A stretch of 64,000 nt of DNA. Origin: Streptomyces rubiginosohelvolus. GTDB lineage: Bacteria; Actinomycetota; Actinomycetes; Streptomycetales; Streptomycetaceae. The notes beneath the pieces were generated by a model. The model had not been told where the DNA came from. It saw nothing but the letters and a program-made list of their open reading frames with translations, and made no database searches. The stretch spans positions 744,001-808,000 of the forward strand of contig NZ_BMTW01000001.1 of the NCBI RefSeq assembly GCF_014649875.1, in the 5' to 3' direction. Shown one piece after another: positions 32,367 through 41,104 of the stretch (position 1 is its first letter; each line of letters opens with the position of its first letter). The position numbers were made by a program, and so were the translations under genes.

Positions 32367-33167
32367 GTGACGACCACCGCACAGCCCTCGCCCGCTCCCG
32401 ACCCGTCCCGCCCCATCGCCCTGATCACCGGCGTCGGCCGCAGCATCGGCATCGGCGCGGGCATCGCGCGGCGGCTGGCGGCGTCCGGCTGGGACGTCGC
32501 CTTCACCTACTGGACGCCGTACGACCGCCGCATGGAGTGGGGCGCCGAGCCCGGGGCCGCCGCGTCCATCGCGCAGGAGCTGGCGGAGGCCGGGGCCCGT
32601 ACGGCGGCGATCGAGGCGGACCTCACCGACCCCGACGCGCCGGCCCGCATCTTCGACGAGGCCGAGCAGCGCCTCGGCGGACCGGTGACCGCGCTCGTCC
32701 TCTCGCACGCGGAGTCAGTGGACTCGGGGCTGCTGGACACCACGGTGGAGGCGTTCGACCGGCACTTCGCGGTGAACTCCCGGGCCAGTTGGCTGCTGAT
32801 CCGGGAGTACGGGCTCCGCTTCCGCGGCGAGCCGGGCACCGCCACCGGCCGGATCGTCGCGCTCACCAGCGACCACACCGTGGGCAACCTCCCCTACGGC
32901 GCCAGCAAGGGAGCCCTGGACCGCATCACGCTCGCCGCCGCGCACGAGCTGGCCCACCTCGGGGTGACGGCAAATGTCGTCAACCCCGGCCCGGTGGACA
33001 CCGGATGGATGTCGGACGACCTCCGCGAGGCCCTGGTCCGGGGGACCCCGCTCGGCCGGCTCGGCACCCCGCGGGACACCGCCCATCTGGTGGACTTCCT
33101 GTGCTCCCCCGAAGGACAGTGGATCAACGGCCAGTTGCTGAAGAGCAACGGCGGCGCGGCCGCCTAG
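32367..33167 (+). CDS. short-chain dehydrogenase/reductase
   Basis: 266 aa. Cofactor loop LITGVGRSIGIGAGIARRLA is close to the TGxxxGIG motif. The substrate strand and active site show LSHAESVD, the LTSDHTVGNLPYGASKGALD motif with Tyr and Lys four residues apart, and NPGPVDTGWM. This differs from the 31403 SDR and resembles NAD(P)-dependent 3-oxoacyl reductase-like proteins of actinobacteria. The GTG at 32367 has AAGGA upstream. It is divergent from the SDR-LysR pair across a 202-base gap. Confidence 0.9.
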   Translation: MTTTAQPSPAPDPSRPIALITGVGRSIGIGAGIARRLAASGWDVAFTYWTPYDRRMEWGAEPGAAASIAQELAEAGARTAAIEADLTDPDAPARIFDEAEQRLGGPVTALVLSHAESVDSGLLDTTVEAFDRHFAVNSRASWLLIREYGLRFRGEPGTATGRIVALTSDHTVGNLPYGASKGALDRITLAAAHELAHLGVTANVVNPGPVDTGWMSDDLREALVRGTPLGRLGTPRDTAHLVDFLCSPEGQWINGQLLKSNGGAAA

Positions 33168-33212
33168 AAGGTGTCTAATCTGGCCTGGTCCATGTAGTGC
33201 ACAGGGGGTCGT

Positions 33213-35213
33213 ATGCACAACGAAGACAGGGCCGGCAGAGCAGGCGACGGGCAGGACTGGCGCCTCGTCGGCCGCCGGGCGGACGACGAGGCCCCCCGGA
33301 CCGTGATCGACGGCCGCTACGAGCTGCTGGAGCGGATCGGCAGCGGCGGGATGGGCGAGGTCTGGAAGGCCCACGACCGGCGGCTGAACCGTTACGTCGC
33401 GGTCAAGGGCCTGCTCGACCGGAACGCCATGACGCCGGGCACGCAGGCGACGGCGATGCAGCGCGCCCGCCGCGAGGCGGAGGCCATCGCCAAGATCGAG
33501 CACCTGAACGTGGTGACGGTCCATGACCAGGTCGAGACCGACCACCAGGTCTGGATCGTGATGAAGCTGCTCGAAGCACGGTCCCTCGCCGACCTGTTGA
33601 GCCGCGACGGGGTCCTCGCCGTGCCGCGCGCCGCGACCATCGGCCTCCAGGTCCTCCAGGGCCTGCGGGCGGTCCACGCGGCATCGGTCGTCCACCGCGA
33701 CGTGAAACCCGGCAACGTCCTCGTCCGGGACGACGGCCTCGCGATCCTGGTCGACTTCGGCATCGCCACCTTCGAGGGCGCCGACCGGGTGACCCGGACC
33801 GGCAGCGTCATCGGCACCCCCTCCTATCTGGCCCCCGAGCTCTTCGCCCCCGCCTCCCCCGGCCCCACGCCCGCCTCCGACCTGTGGGCGCTCGGCGTCA
33901 CGCTGTACGAGGCGGTCGAGGGCCGCGTGCCCTTCGCCGGGCACGAGGTGTGGGAGGTCCAGGAGAACGTCCGGCAGTCCCCCGACCCCGTACTCCGGTA
34001 CGCCGGGCCCCTCGCCCCGGTCATCCAGGGGCTGTTGATCACCGACCCCCGGGAGCGCCTGGACGCGGCCACGGCGGAGGCGATGCTCCGCGAGGTGCTC
34101 GACGACCCCGCCTCGCCGGACGCGGGCGCTGCGGCAGCGGCGACGCATCCGCCTACGGCGGTCTCCACGCCGGACCCCTCGACGCCCCCGACGCCCGTTC
34201 TGCGCACGGCCGTTCGGTCGCCGGAACCCGTTCCTCCCTCCCCTGCGCCGAGCGGGCGGCGTGCCCGGTACCGGAGTTGGCGGATCGCGGCGGCCGTCGT
34301 GTGCGTGGCGCTGCTGGCCGGGGCGGGCTGGCTGGTCGCACAGGGCGACGGCGAGGACGGCAAGCAGGGCGAGAGGTCCGGCTCGGCGGAGGGGCAGGGG
34401 CAGGCGGGCAGCGGCAGCCAGGAGCGGTGGAAGGACACGCACCCCACCCTGGAGATCGGCGTCAAGGACGACCAGCCCGGGCTGAGCAAGTTCGACCGGA
34501 AGACGCGTACGTACCAGGGTTACGACATCGACCTGGCCTACGCGATCGCCGAGTCCATGGGGTACGGCAAGGGCGAGGTCGCCTTCACCACCGTCGCCAC
34601 GGACTACCGGTCCACCGCGCTGAAGACCAAGCAGGTGGACCTGGTCATCGCCTCGTACAGCATCACCGACGACCGCAAGACGGCCGGCCCCGACGGCTAC
34701 AGCGTCGACTTCGCGGGCCCGTACTACGAGGCGAGCCGCGGCTTCCTGGTCCGCGAAGAGTCGGCGAAGTACACGATCAACGACTCCAGCGATCTGCGGG
34801 ACCTGGGCGTCGAGGTGTGCACGGCACGGGAGTCGACGTACGAGAAGGCGCTGCCGAAGCAGGGCTTCACCATGGCGAAATCGCAGCCCAACACCTACCA
34901 GGACTGCCTGGACAAGCTGCTGGACCCGAAGTCCGACGTGTACGCGGTGGCTTCGGACGACATCATTCTCGCCGGGTACGTCGAGGCCAACCCGGGCAAG
35001 GTGCGGCGGCTGGAGAACATCCAGGGCGCAGAGGGCTACGGCGTGGCGATGCGGCCGGGGACCCCGACGCTGAAGCGCGAGGTGTGCTCGGCGCTCCGGA
35101 CGATCCTGGCCGGCCGGGTGTGGGAGGACATGTACAAGGAGAACCTGTCGGGCCTGGTGGGCGACAAGAACCCGCCGGGGCGACCGGAGTTGACGGAGTG
35201 CGAGGGGTTCTGA
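33213..35213 (+). CDS. receptor-like Ser/Thr protein kinase with extracytoplasmic solute-binding domain
   Basis: 666 aa. The kinase domain (residues about 36-295) has the Gly-rich loop GSGGMGEV, Lys65 in VAVK, the catalytic HRDVKPGN (Asp163) and DFG (Asp181), then the APEL and DLWALG motifs. A Pro/Ala-rich linker (295-350) leads to one transmembrane helix (about 357-376) and a Gly/Ser linker. The outside domain (about 405-650) matches SBP_bac_3/amino-acid-binding proteins: TLEIGVKDDQPG, YQGYDIDLAYAIAESMGYG, TKQVDLVIASYSIT and AEGYGVAMRPG. It probably senses an amino acid or similar ligand and signals by phosphorylation. Confidence 0.93.
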   Translation: MHNEDRAGRAGDGQDWRLVGRRADDEAPRTVIDGRYELLERIGSGGMGEVWKAHDRRLNRYVAVKGLLDRNAMTPGTQATAMQRARREAEAIAKIEHLNVVTVHDQVETDHQVWIVMKLLEARSLADLLSRDGVLAVPRAATIGLQVLQGLRAVHAASVVHRDVKPGNVLVRDDGLAILVDFGIATFEGADRVTRTGSVIGTPSYLAPELFAPASPGPTPASDLWALGVTLYEAVEGRVPFAGHEVWEVQENVRQSPDPVLRYAGPLAPVIQGLLITDPRERLDAATAEAMLREVLDDPASPDAGAAAAATHPPTAVSTPDPSTPPTPVLRTAVRSPEPVPPSPAPSGRRARYRSWRIAAAVVCVALLAGAGWLVAQGDGEDGKQGERSGSAEGQGQAGSGSQERWKDTHPTLEIGVKDDQPGLSKFDRKTRTYQGYDIDLAYAIAESMGYGKGEVAFTTVATDYRSTALKTKQVDLVIASYSITDDRKTAGPDGYSVDFAGPYYEASRGFLVREESAKYTINDSSDLRDLGVEVCTARESTYEKALPKQGFTMAKSQPNTYQDCLDKLLDPKSDVYAVASDDIILAGYVEANPGKVRRLENIQGAEGYGVAMRPGTPTLKREVCSALRTILAGRVWEDMYKENLSGLVGDKNPPGRPELTECEGF

Positions 35214-35321
35214 GGAGCGCGGCGGCGATGGGGCTTCGCCTCCTGGCCCCTCGTGGCCGCTCCTGGCCACTCCTGCCCCGCCCGGCTCACCACAGCAGCA
35301 CGCGCGCGTCCCGCCCCCGGC

Positions 35322-35810
35322 TCACCGCTCCGGGAACCGCTCCCCGCACCGGCTGCAGAACACCGGCGCGGGGTCCTGCGACAGCCGCCCGCACTCCGGG
35401 CAGACCCGGTCCAGCATGCAGGGCCCCTCGCCGCCTTCGTACGCCCCGCCCGGCGGCTTGATCGCGAGGCCGGGGCGGCGGCGGTGGACGGTGAGGTAGG
35501 TGAGCCCGTCCGGTCCGGCGGTGAGCGCCCGCCGGGACGTGCGGGGCAGCCAGAGAACGGCGCCGGCCGCGAGATCCAGGACCTGGCCGTCGCCCGCCCT
35601 GACGCTGCCCGCCCCCGCCAGCACGACGAGGAGCACATCGAGCACGTCCTCCTGGTGCTCACCGACGTCGGCGCCGGGCGGCAGCCGCACCAGATTGGCG
35701 TCCAACTCCCGCCCCGGCTCGGCCAGCTGCCACAGCGCGCCGCGCTCCTCGGGAGCGGCGGCGGCCAGCAGACCGGCGATGCGGGCGAGGACCCGGGGAG
35801 CGGCGTTCAC
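35322..35810 (-). CDS. cupin-domain protein with C-terminal zinc ribbon
   Basis: 162 aa. A cupin barrel is suggested by ALWQLAEPGRELDANLVRLP, GEHQEDVLDVLLVVLAGAGS and VLDLAAGAVLWLPRTSRRAL (residues about 20-110), but the His/Glu metal pattern is weak. The C-terminus has a zinc ribbon with CPECG and CSRCG. The GTG at 35810 is the likely start; earlier in-frame codons belong to the divergent gene's promoter. It is divergent from the proline iminopeptidase with a 61-base gap and convergent with the kinase. Small-molecule sensing or redox response is possible but unproven. Confidence 0.7.
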   Translation of the reverse strand: MNAAPRVLARIAGLLAAAAPEERGALWQLAEPGRELDANLVRLPPGADVGEHQEDVLDVLLVVLAGAGSVRAGDGQVLDLAAGAVLWLPRTSRRALTAGPDGLTYLTVHRRRPGLAIKPPGGAYEGGEGPCMLDRVCPECGRLSQDPAPVFCSRCGERFPER

Positions 35811-35871
35811 GGCGTCCAGGCTACGCCGCTGCCGTAGGCTGTCCGGCCGACTCACGAGGGAGGGCCCGGGG

Positions 35872-36849
35872 ATGGAACGTCCACAGGACGACACGCTGTA
35901 TCCGCCGATCGAACCGTACGAGAGCGGCATGCTGGACGTCGGGGACGGCAACCTCGTGTACTGGGAGGTGTGCGGCAACCCGGACGGCAAGCCGGCCCTC
36001 GTGGTGCACGGCGGCCCCGGCTCGGGCAGCACACCCCGCTCCCGCCGGTACTTCGACCCGGACCGCTACCGGGTGGTCCTCTTCGACCAGCGGGGCTGCG
36101 GCCGCTCGACGCCGCACGCGAGCGATCCGGCGACGGACATGCGGCACAACACGACGGCCCACCTGATCGCCGACATGGAACGCCTGCGGGACCACCTGAA
36201 CATCGACAGGTGGCTGCTGTACGGGGGCTCGTGGGGCTCGACGCTGATCCTGGCGTACGCCGAGGAGCACCCGGAGCGGGTCACGGAGGCGGTGATCCCG
36301 GCGGTGACGACGACCCGCCGCAGCGAGATCGACTGGCTCTACCGGGGCGCGGGACAGCTCTTCCCCGAGGCCTGGGCCGCCTTCCGCGCGGGCGTCCCCG
36401 AGACGAGCGACCCGGCCGGCCTGGTCGCGGCGTACGCCCGCCGGATGGAGAGCGAGGACGCCGCCGTACGGGAGAAGGCGACGGCGGACTGGTGCGCCTG
36501 GGAGGACGCGGTCCTGTCGATGGAGGCGATCCCGGGCCCGCCCCCGTACGGCAGCCGCCCGGGCCGCGAGCAGCTGGCGCTCGTCCGGATCTGCTCCCAC
36601 TACTTCTCCCACGGAGCCTGGCTGGAGGAGGGCCGGCTCCTGGCCCGCGCCCACCGCCTGACCGGCATCCCGGCCGCCCTGATCCACGGCCGCTTCGACC
36701 TCGCGGGCCCCCTGATCACCGCCTGGGAACTGGACCGGGCCTGGCCCGACGCCACGTTGACGGTCATCGACAACGCGGGCCACATGGGCGGCACGGAGAC
36801 CCGGCGGGCGGTGCTGGCGGCGCTGGACGGCTTCGCGGGCAACCTCTGA
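35872..36849 (+). CDS. pip: proline iminopeptidase
   Basis: 325 aa, matching the family's usual 310-330. The proline iminopeptidase pattern is complete: VHGGPGSGSTPRSRRYFDP, VLFDQRGCGRSTPHAS, the nucleophile elbow GGSWGSTLILAYAEEHPERV (Ser about residue 114), a GRFDLAG acid loop and the C-terminal NAGHMGGTE His. It removes N-terminal proline from peptides in the cytoplasm. The ATG at 35872 gives MERPQDDTLYPPIEPYESGM. A clear terminator follows. Confidence 0.93.
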   Translation: MERPQDDTLYPPIEPYESGMLDVGDGNLVYWEVCGNPDGKPALVVHGGPGSGSTPRSRRYFDPDRYRVVLFDQRGCGRSTPHASDPATDMRHNTTAHLIADMERLRDHLNIDRWLLYGGSWGSTLILAYAEEHPERVTEAVIPAVTTTRRSEIDWLYRGAGQLFPEAWAAFRAGVPETSDPAGLVAAYARRMESEDAAVREKATADWCAWEDAVLSMEAIPGPPPYGSRPGREQLALVRICSHYFSHGAWLEEGRLLARAHRLTGIPAALIHGRFDLAGPLITAWELDRAWPDATLTVIDNAGHMGGTETRRAVLAALDGFAGNL

Positions 36850-36895
36850 CGAGGTACGGGGGCGCTCCTGGCTCCCCCGTCCCCGGACACAGCAC

Positions 36896-36925
36896 GGCCC
36901 CGCCGGAGACGAACTCCGCGGGGCC
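36896..36925. terminator. bidirectional terminator between pip and csbD-like genes
   Basis: GGCCCCGCCGGAG (36896-36908) and CTCCGCGGGGCC (36914-36925) form a 12-bp stem with one bulge and a 5-base loop. It sits 47 bases after the pip stop and 21 before the CsbD-family stop, so it serves both convergent genes. Confidence 0.82.
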
Positions 36926-36946
36926 CGGTGCCGCAGGGTGCCGACC

Positions 36947-37120
36947 TCAGTCGGTCAGGGTGTCCTTGATCTTCTCCTTGGCCTGGCGAGCGTCGCCCTT
37001 GGCCTGCTCGCCCCGGCCCTCGGCGGCGAGACGCTCGTTGCCGACGGTCCGGCCGGCCATCTCCTTCATCTTGCCCTTGGCCTGCTCGGTCTTGGCCTGG
37101 GTCTTCTCGTCAGCAGCCAT
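36947..37120 (-). CDS. CsbD-family small stress protein
   Basis: 57 aa, typical of CsbD proteins. It shows the family's KTEQAKGKMKEMAGRTVGNE and AKGDARQAKEKIKDTL, all Lys/Ala/Glu/Gly-rich and hydrophilic, with no cysteine. Such proteins are general-stress proteins, often under an SigB-like factor, but their molecular role is unclear. The ATG at 37120 has GAGGTG eight bases upstream. Confidence 0.9.
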   Translation of the reverse strand: MAADEKTQAKTEQAKGKMKEMAGRTVGNERLAAEGRGEQAKGDARQAKEKIKDTLTD

Positions 37121-37306
37121 GTCACTCACCTCGTGGTGTCGTCGGCGTTGCGGTCACGACCCGCCTGACCCTCGTCGTCCACTTCAAACCCCGACCCACG
37201 CGGTCAGACCATTCGCCCGAAAGTGGTGATGAAAACAGACATGGCGGCGGGACCCCCGGGGCACTAGGTGAGCCACATTGCCTCTGCGACGGCTGGTGAG
37301 GACAGA

Positions 37307-37588
37307 ATGCTGACCCCGAGCCCGGATGCCATGCGCACCCTGCTGGCCCGCTACAACGACCTGCAACTGCGCCATTCCCAGGACTCCGACTACGAACTCC
37401 AGCGGAGCCTGGAGGACGTGACGTACACGCTGTGTGTGAGCACCGGCACCCGGACCGTTCATGACGCCCTGCTGGCCGCAGACACGATCCTGCGCAAGGC
37501 GGCGGCCGAGGAGGAGGCGGTGGCAGGTATCCCTATCCAGCGCATGGTGCCCCCCGATGTCTCCGTGCCGAAGCCCCGGACGGCCTGA
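37307..37588 (+). CDS. DUF5133 domain protein
   Basis: 93 aa. It matches the actinobacterial DUF5133 pattern: MRTLLARYNDLQLRHSQD, then ELQRSLEDVTYTLCVSTGTR, and a helical end rich in Ala/Glu. The family is of unknown function and common beside regulators in Streptomyces. The ATG at 37307 has GAGGACAG upstream; an earlier in-frame GTG at 37268 is unlikely. It lies 27 bases before the RsbW-like gene. Confidence 0.8.
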   Translation: MLTPSPDAMRTLLARYNDLQLRHSQDSDYELQRSLEDVTYTLCVSTGTRTVHDALLAADTILRKAAAEEEAVAGIPIQRMVPPDVSVPKPRTA

Positions 37589-37615
37589 CCGGCACGAGAC
37601 GAAAGGAGTCGGCCC

Positions 37616-38056
37616 GTGGAGAGCGAGGGGGCCGATACGGCCAAGCTGGTGTCCCGGCCGAGGACGGCAGCCGAGGCGCGACAGGAGGTGGAGTTCGCCC
37701 TCTACCCGCTGTCCTGCTCGCCCGACGCCCGCTACCGCTCGGCGCATCTGGCCGGCGTGTGGGACGCCACGCTCATCGCCTCCGAACTCGTCGGCCATGT
37801 GCTGCACCACCGGGCGGACCTGTCCCGGGACTGCTTCCTGGTCTGCACGCTGAGCTGCGGCGAGATCACCATCAGCGTCACCGACCCCTGTGACGAGGTC
37901 CTCCCCGCCTCACCCGTCGCCCCGGACGTCCGCCGGGGCGGGCTGGAGGGGGCGGGCTGGTGGCTGGTCCACCGGCTCGCCGACCAGGTCGACATCGCAC
38001 AGCTGCCGGAGGGGGGCCGTTCCATCACGGCGGCCGTTCCGCTCTCCGGGCCCTGA
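37616..38056 (+). CDS. degenerate HATPase_c/RsbW-like protein
   Basis: 146 aa. The overall length and the run RSAHLAGVWDATLIASELVG (N-box position), FLVCTLSCGEITISVTDPCD and GWWLVHRLADQVDIAQL resemble the anti-sigma HATPase_c_2 proteins of Streptomyces. The conserved Asn of the ELVxNA box is His here (ELVGHV), and the usual D-x-G-x-G box appears as VTDPCDEVLPASP. It may bind a partner rather than hydrolyse ATP. It follows the DUF5133 gene by 27 bases and has GAAAGGAG upstream of a GTG start. Confidence 0.7.
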   Translation: MESEGADTAKLVSRPRTAAEARQEVEFALYPLSCSPDARYRSAHLAGVWDATLIASELVGHVLHHRADLSRDCFLVCTLSCGEITISVTDPCDEVLPASPVAPDVRRGGLEGAGWWLVHRLADQVDIAQLPEGGRSITAAVPLSGP

Positions 38057-38194
38057 GCCGCGAGGGCGGAGGCGGAGGCGGAGATCACCGGGCCGGGAGT
38101 CTGACCCGCTCACGACAGGGCATACGGCGTATCGCCGAGGGAGAAGTGGTCTCCCCCGAACCGCCGGGCGGCGGAGCAGAGGTGGGGGGACCCG

Positions 38195-40150
38195 ATGGGC
38201 ACAAGCGTTCCGGCGAGAGACACGAGCGGGACCGGGGAGGCCGACCGCAGCGGCCGACCCGCGGAAGCCGACAGGAACGTCGGGGCCGCGGGAGCGGGCG
38301 GGAACGGCCCGTCCAGGGGAGCCGACAGCACCACCGCCACGGCGACCGGTGGCAACGGCCGGCCCGCGGCGCCCACCGGCAACGACGAGCCCGGCCGGAG
38401 CGGTCGTCGGGGAGCACCCGTTCCCCCGCGCCCCGGCCACTCCCCCGCTCTCTCCACCGGCGTCCCCCGGGCGGCAGCCCGGATCGGTGCCTTCGCGGTC
38501 TGCCAGGCGGCCGTCATCGCCGGATTCGGGCTGCTGATCACCGGGCCCGCCCGGGAGTTCTGGCCGATGACCGCGGAGGACACGGCCGTCGAGGCGCTCG
38601 AAGACGCCCGTACCACCACCCTCGACACCGCCTCCACGATCGCCTCCGCCCTGGGGGACACCGCCACGGTGGTGGGCCTCACCCTGCTGGCCTGCCTCGC
38701 GCTGGTCCTGGTTCCCCGGCTGCCCCGGTGGCGCGAGGCGGTCTTCCTCGCCGTCGGGGTGTCGCTCCAGTCGATGATCTTCGTCCTGATCACCGCCTCC
38801 GTCGACCGGACCCGCCCGGACGTGGAGCGCATGGACGACTCCCCGCCCACATCGAGCTACACCTCGGGGCACACCGGGGCGGCCACCGCGCTGTACGCCG
38901 GGCTCGCCGTCCTGGTCCTCTCCCGGGTCCGGGCCCCGTGGCGCAAGCCGCTCGCCGCGCTCCTGCTGCTCCTCCCGCTGCTCGTGGGTCTCGCGCGCCT
39001 CTACCGGGGCATGCACCACCCCACCGACGTGGCCGGCGGGCTGGCGAACGGCGCGCTGTCCCTGTTCGTCGTGGGCCGGGCCGTGCTCCCCGGGCACTCC
39101 TGGGTGGGCCGCCCCCCGGCCGACGCCATGGACATCGCCGTGGCCGCCGCCGAGGAGCGGCCCGCCCCGGCACAGAAGCAGCTCACGGTCATCGTCAACC
39201 CGACGGTGACCGACGAGGCCACCCAGGAGCAGCTGCGTCTGGTCCTCGCCCAGCACGGCTACCGCGACACCCCGTTCGTGGCCACCACCGCCGAGGACAC
39301 CGGCGGCGGCCAGACGGCCGAGGCCCTGCGCGCCGGGACCGAGCTGATCGTGGTCTGCGGCGGCGACGGCACGGTCCGGGCGGTCGCGGACGCCCTGGCC
39401 GGCACGGGCGTCCCGCTGGTTCTCGTACCGTCCGGCACCGGCAATCTGCTGGCGCGCCACCTGCACCTGCCGCTCCGCCCCGCCGAGGCCCTCGCGGCGG
39501 GCCTGACCGGCGAGCCCCGTGCCCTGGACCTCGGCCGGATCGAGGGCGACGGGTTCCCCGCCGTCCACTTCACCGCGATGGCCGGGGCGGGGCTGGACGC
39601 GACGATGCTGGAGGAGACCTCCGACCGCGCCAAGTCGGTCCTGGGCTGGCCCGCGTACGTCCTCGCCGGGGCCAAGGGGCTGCGCACGCCCCGCATGCGG
39701 CTGACCGTCCGTCTCGACGGCGGCCCGGAACTGCGCCGCACCGCCCGGATGGTCCTCCTCGCCAACATAGGAACGGTCCAGGCGGGCGCGGCCCCGGTCC
39801 CCGCCGCGAAGCCCGACGACGGCCTGCTGGACCTCGCGGTGTTCGACCCCCGGGGCGCGGGCGGCTGGCTCCGCGCGGCGGGGGTGCTGCTGCGCGCGAA
39901 GCGCCGGGGCGCGGGCGGCCCGGACACGCGCCGTACGGACACGGGCGGCGGCCGTACGTCCGACCCGTCCCGGTCCGCACCCGGCGACGGCGGCCCCGTC
40001 GAGTTCCACACCTTCCGCCGCGCCGAGCTGGCCTTCGCCCGGCCGCAGTCGCGCGAGATCGACGGGGACCCGGTGGGCCCCGGCCTGCGCCTCACGGCTG
40101 AGGTGCGGCCCGGCGCCCTGACCGTCATGCTCCCGGCACGGGAACGCTGA
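38195..40150 (+). CDS. fused PAP2 phosphatase and diacylglycerol/lipid kinase
   Basis: 651 aa. After a 95-residue low-complexity N-terminal tail, about six transmembrane helices carry PAP2 motifs: DRTRPDVERMDDSPPTSSYT with SGHTGAA (about residue 223) and LYRGMHHPTDVAGGL (about 270-284). From about residue 318 a DAGK/LCB5 domain follows: TVIVNPT, ELIVVCGGDGTVRAVADALA (GGDG at about 389), PSGTGNLLAR, and the conserved GAGLDATMLEET strand. Kinase and phosphatase halves act oppositely on phosphatidate or a related lipid. Its TGA overlaps the next gene's ATG by one base. Confidence 0.9.
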   Translation: MGTSVPARDTSGTGEADRSGRPAEADRNVGAAGAGGNGPSRGADSTTATATGGNGRPAAPTGNDEPGRSGRRGAPVPPRPGHSPALSTGVPRAAARIGAFAVCQAAVIAGFGLLITGPAREFWPMTAEDTAVEALEDARTTTLDTASTIASALGDTATVVGLTLLACLALVLVPRLPRWREAVFLAVGVSLQSMIFVLITASVDRTRPDVERMDDSPPTSSYTSGHTGAATALYAGLAVLVLSRVRAPWRKPLAALLLLLPLLVGLARLYRGMHHPTDVAGGLANGALSLFVVGRAVLPGHSWVGRPPADAMDIAVAAAEERPAPAQKQLTVIVNPTVTDEATQEQLRLVLAQHGYRDTPFVATTAEDTGGGQTAEALRAGTELIVVCGGDGTVRAVADALAGTGVPLVLVPSGTGNLLARHLHLPLRPAEALAAGLTGEPRALDLGRIEGDGFPAVHFTAMAGAGLDATMLEETSDRAKSVLGWPAYVLAGAKGLRTPRMRLTVRLDGGPELRRTARMVLLANIGTVQAGAAPVPAAKPDDGLLDLAVFDPRGAGGWLRAAGVLLRAKRRGAGGPDTRRTDTGGGRTSDPSRSAPGDGGPVEFHTFRRAELAFARPQSREIDGDPVGPGLRLTAEVRPGALTVMLPARER

Positions 40151-41103
40151 TGGGGACGGCGACCAGGGTCCCGGTGACCCGTGACATGAGCGGGGACGAG
40201 CTGTCCGGCGACGAGGCGCTCGCGGCCCTGCGCCGGTACGGCCGCTGGCCGCTGATGCGGGACGCCTTCGTGCGCTTCCGCTACGCCGACGGCTTCAGCC
40301 ACGCCCGCGCGCTGGCCCTGCAGACGATCCTGGCGATCATCCCGCTGGTGATCGCCTTCGTCGGTCTCTCGGCCGAGCTGCACACGGAGGACGTGGGACG
40401 GCTCGCCGAACTCACCATCCGCGGCATCAGCGAGGGCCCCAGCGCCGAGGTGGTGGACGAAGCCCTGAACCGCAACCAGCAGAGCGACGGCGACGGTCCC
40501 GAGGTCGCCCTCTGGCTGGGTCTTGCCTTCTCCGTGGCCAACGTCACCACCGCGATGTGCCAGATAGAGCGCGGCGCCAACCGGATCTACGGGGTGGAGC
40601 GGGACCGCGTCTTCCACCTCAAGTACCTGCGCGGGCTGGTGATGGCCCTGAGCGCGGGCATCCCGCTCGGCATCGGCTCCGTGATGATGGTGGCCGGCGG
40701 GGAACTCGTCTCGGCGGCGGCCTCCGTGTACGGTCTCGGCGACACCGCCCGGGACACCTGGGACCTGCTGCGCTGGCCGCTGGGCTTCCTGCTCGCCCTC
40801 GTCTCGGCGAGCGCGATCTTCCGCCGGTCCCCGCGCCGCAAGCAGCCCGGTTACACCTGGCTGGCCTTCGGAGCGGCCCTCTACCTCGTCGTGTGGACGG
40901 CGCTGACCTGGCTCCTGAGCCTCTACCTCCGGATCAGCGGCTCCTTCGACACCGTCTACGGTCCGCTGAGCGCGTTCATGTCGCTGCTCCTGTGGGCCTA
41001 CCTCACCTCCATCGCCCTCTTCCTCGGGCTGGCCTTCGCCGCCCAGCTGGAGGCGGCCCGCGCCCGCAGGCCCGGACCGATCACCGCCGACCCCGGAGCA
41101 TGA
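40150..41103 (+). CDS. YihY/virulence-factor BrkB-family membrane protein
   Basis: 317 aa with about seven transmembrane helices. The family pattern is visible: RYADGFSHARALALQTILAI, GRLAELTIRGISEGPSAEVV, TMCQIERGANRIYGVERDRV-type cytoplasmic loop, YTWLAFGAALYLVVWTALTW and the YGPLSAFMSLLLWAYLTSIA segment. YihY/BrkB proteins are conserved inner-membrane proteins without an agreed biochemical role; some were annotated as RNase BN in error. The ATG overlaps the upstream stop (TGATG), indicating translational coupling to the lipid kinase. Confidence 0.9.
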   Translation: MGTATRVPVTRDMSGDELSGDEALAALRRYGRWPLMRDAFVRFRYADGFSHARALALQTILAIIPLVIAFVGLSAELHTEDVGRLAELTIRGISEGPSAEVVDEALNRNQQSDGDGPEVALWLGLAFSVANVTTAMCQIERGANRIYGVERDRVFHLKYLRGLVMALSAGIPLGIGSVMMVAGGELVSAAASVYGLGDTARDTWDLLRWPLGFLLALVSASAIFRRSPRRKQPGYTWLAFGAALYLVVWTALTWLLSLYLRISGSFDTVYGPLSAFMSLLLWAYLTSIALFLGLAFAAQLEAARARRPGPITADPGA

Positions 41104-41104
41104 C

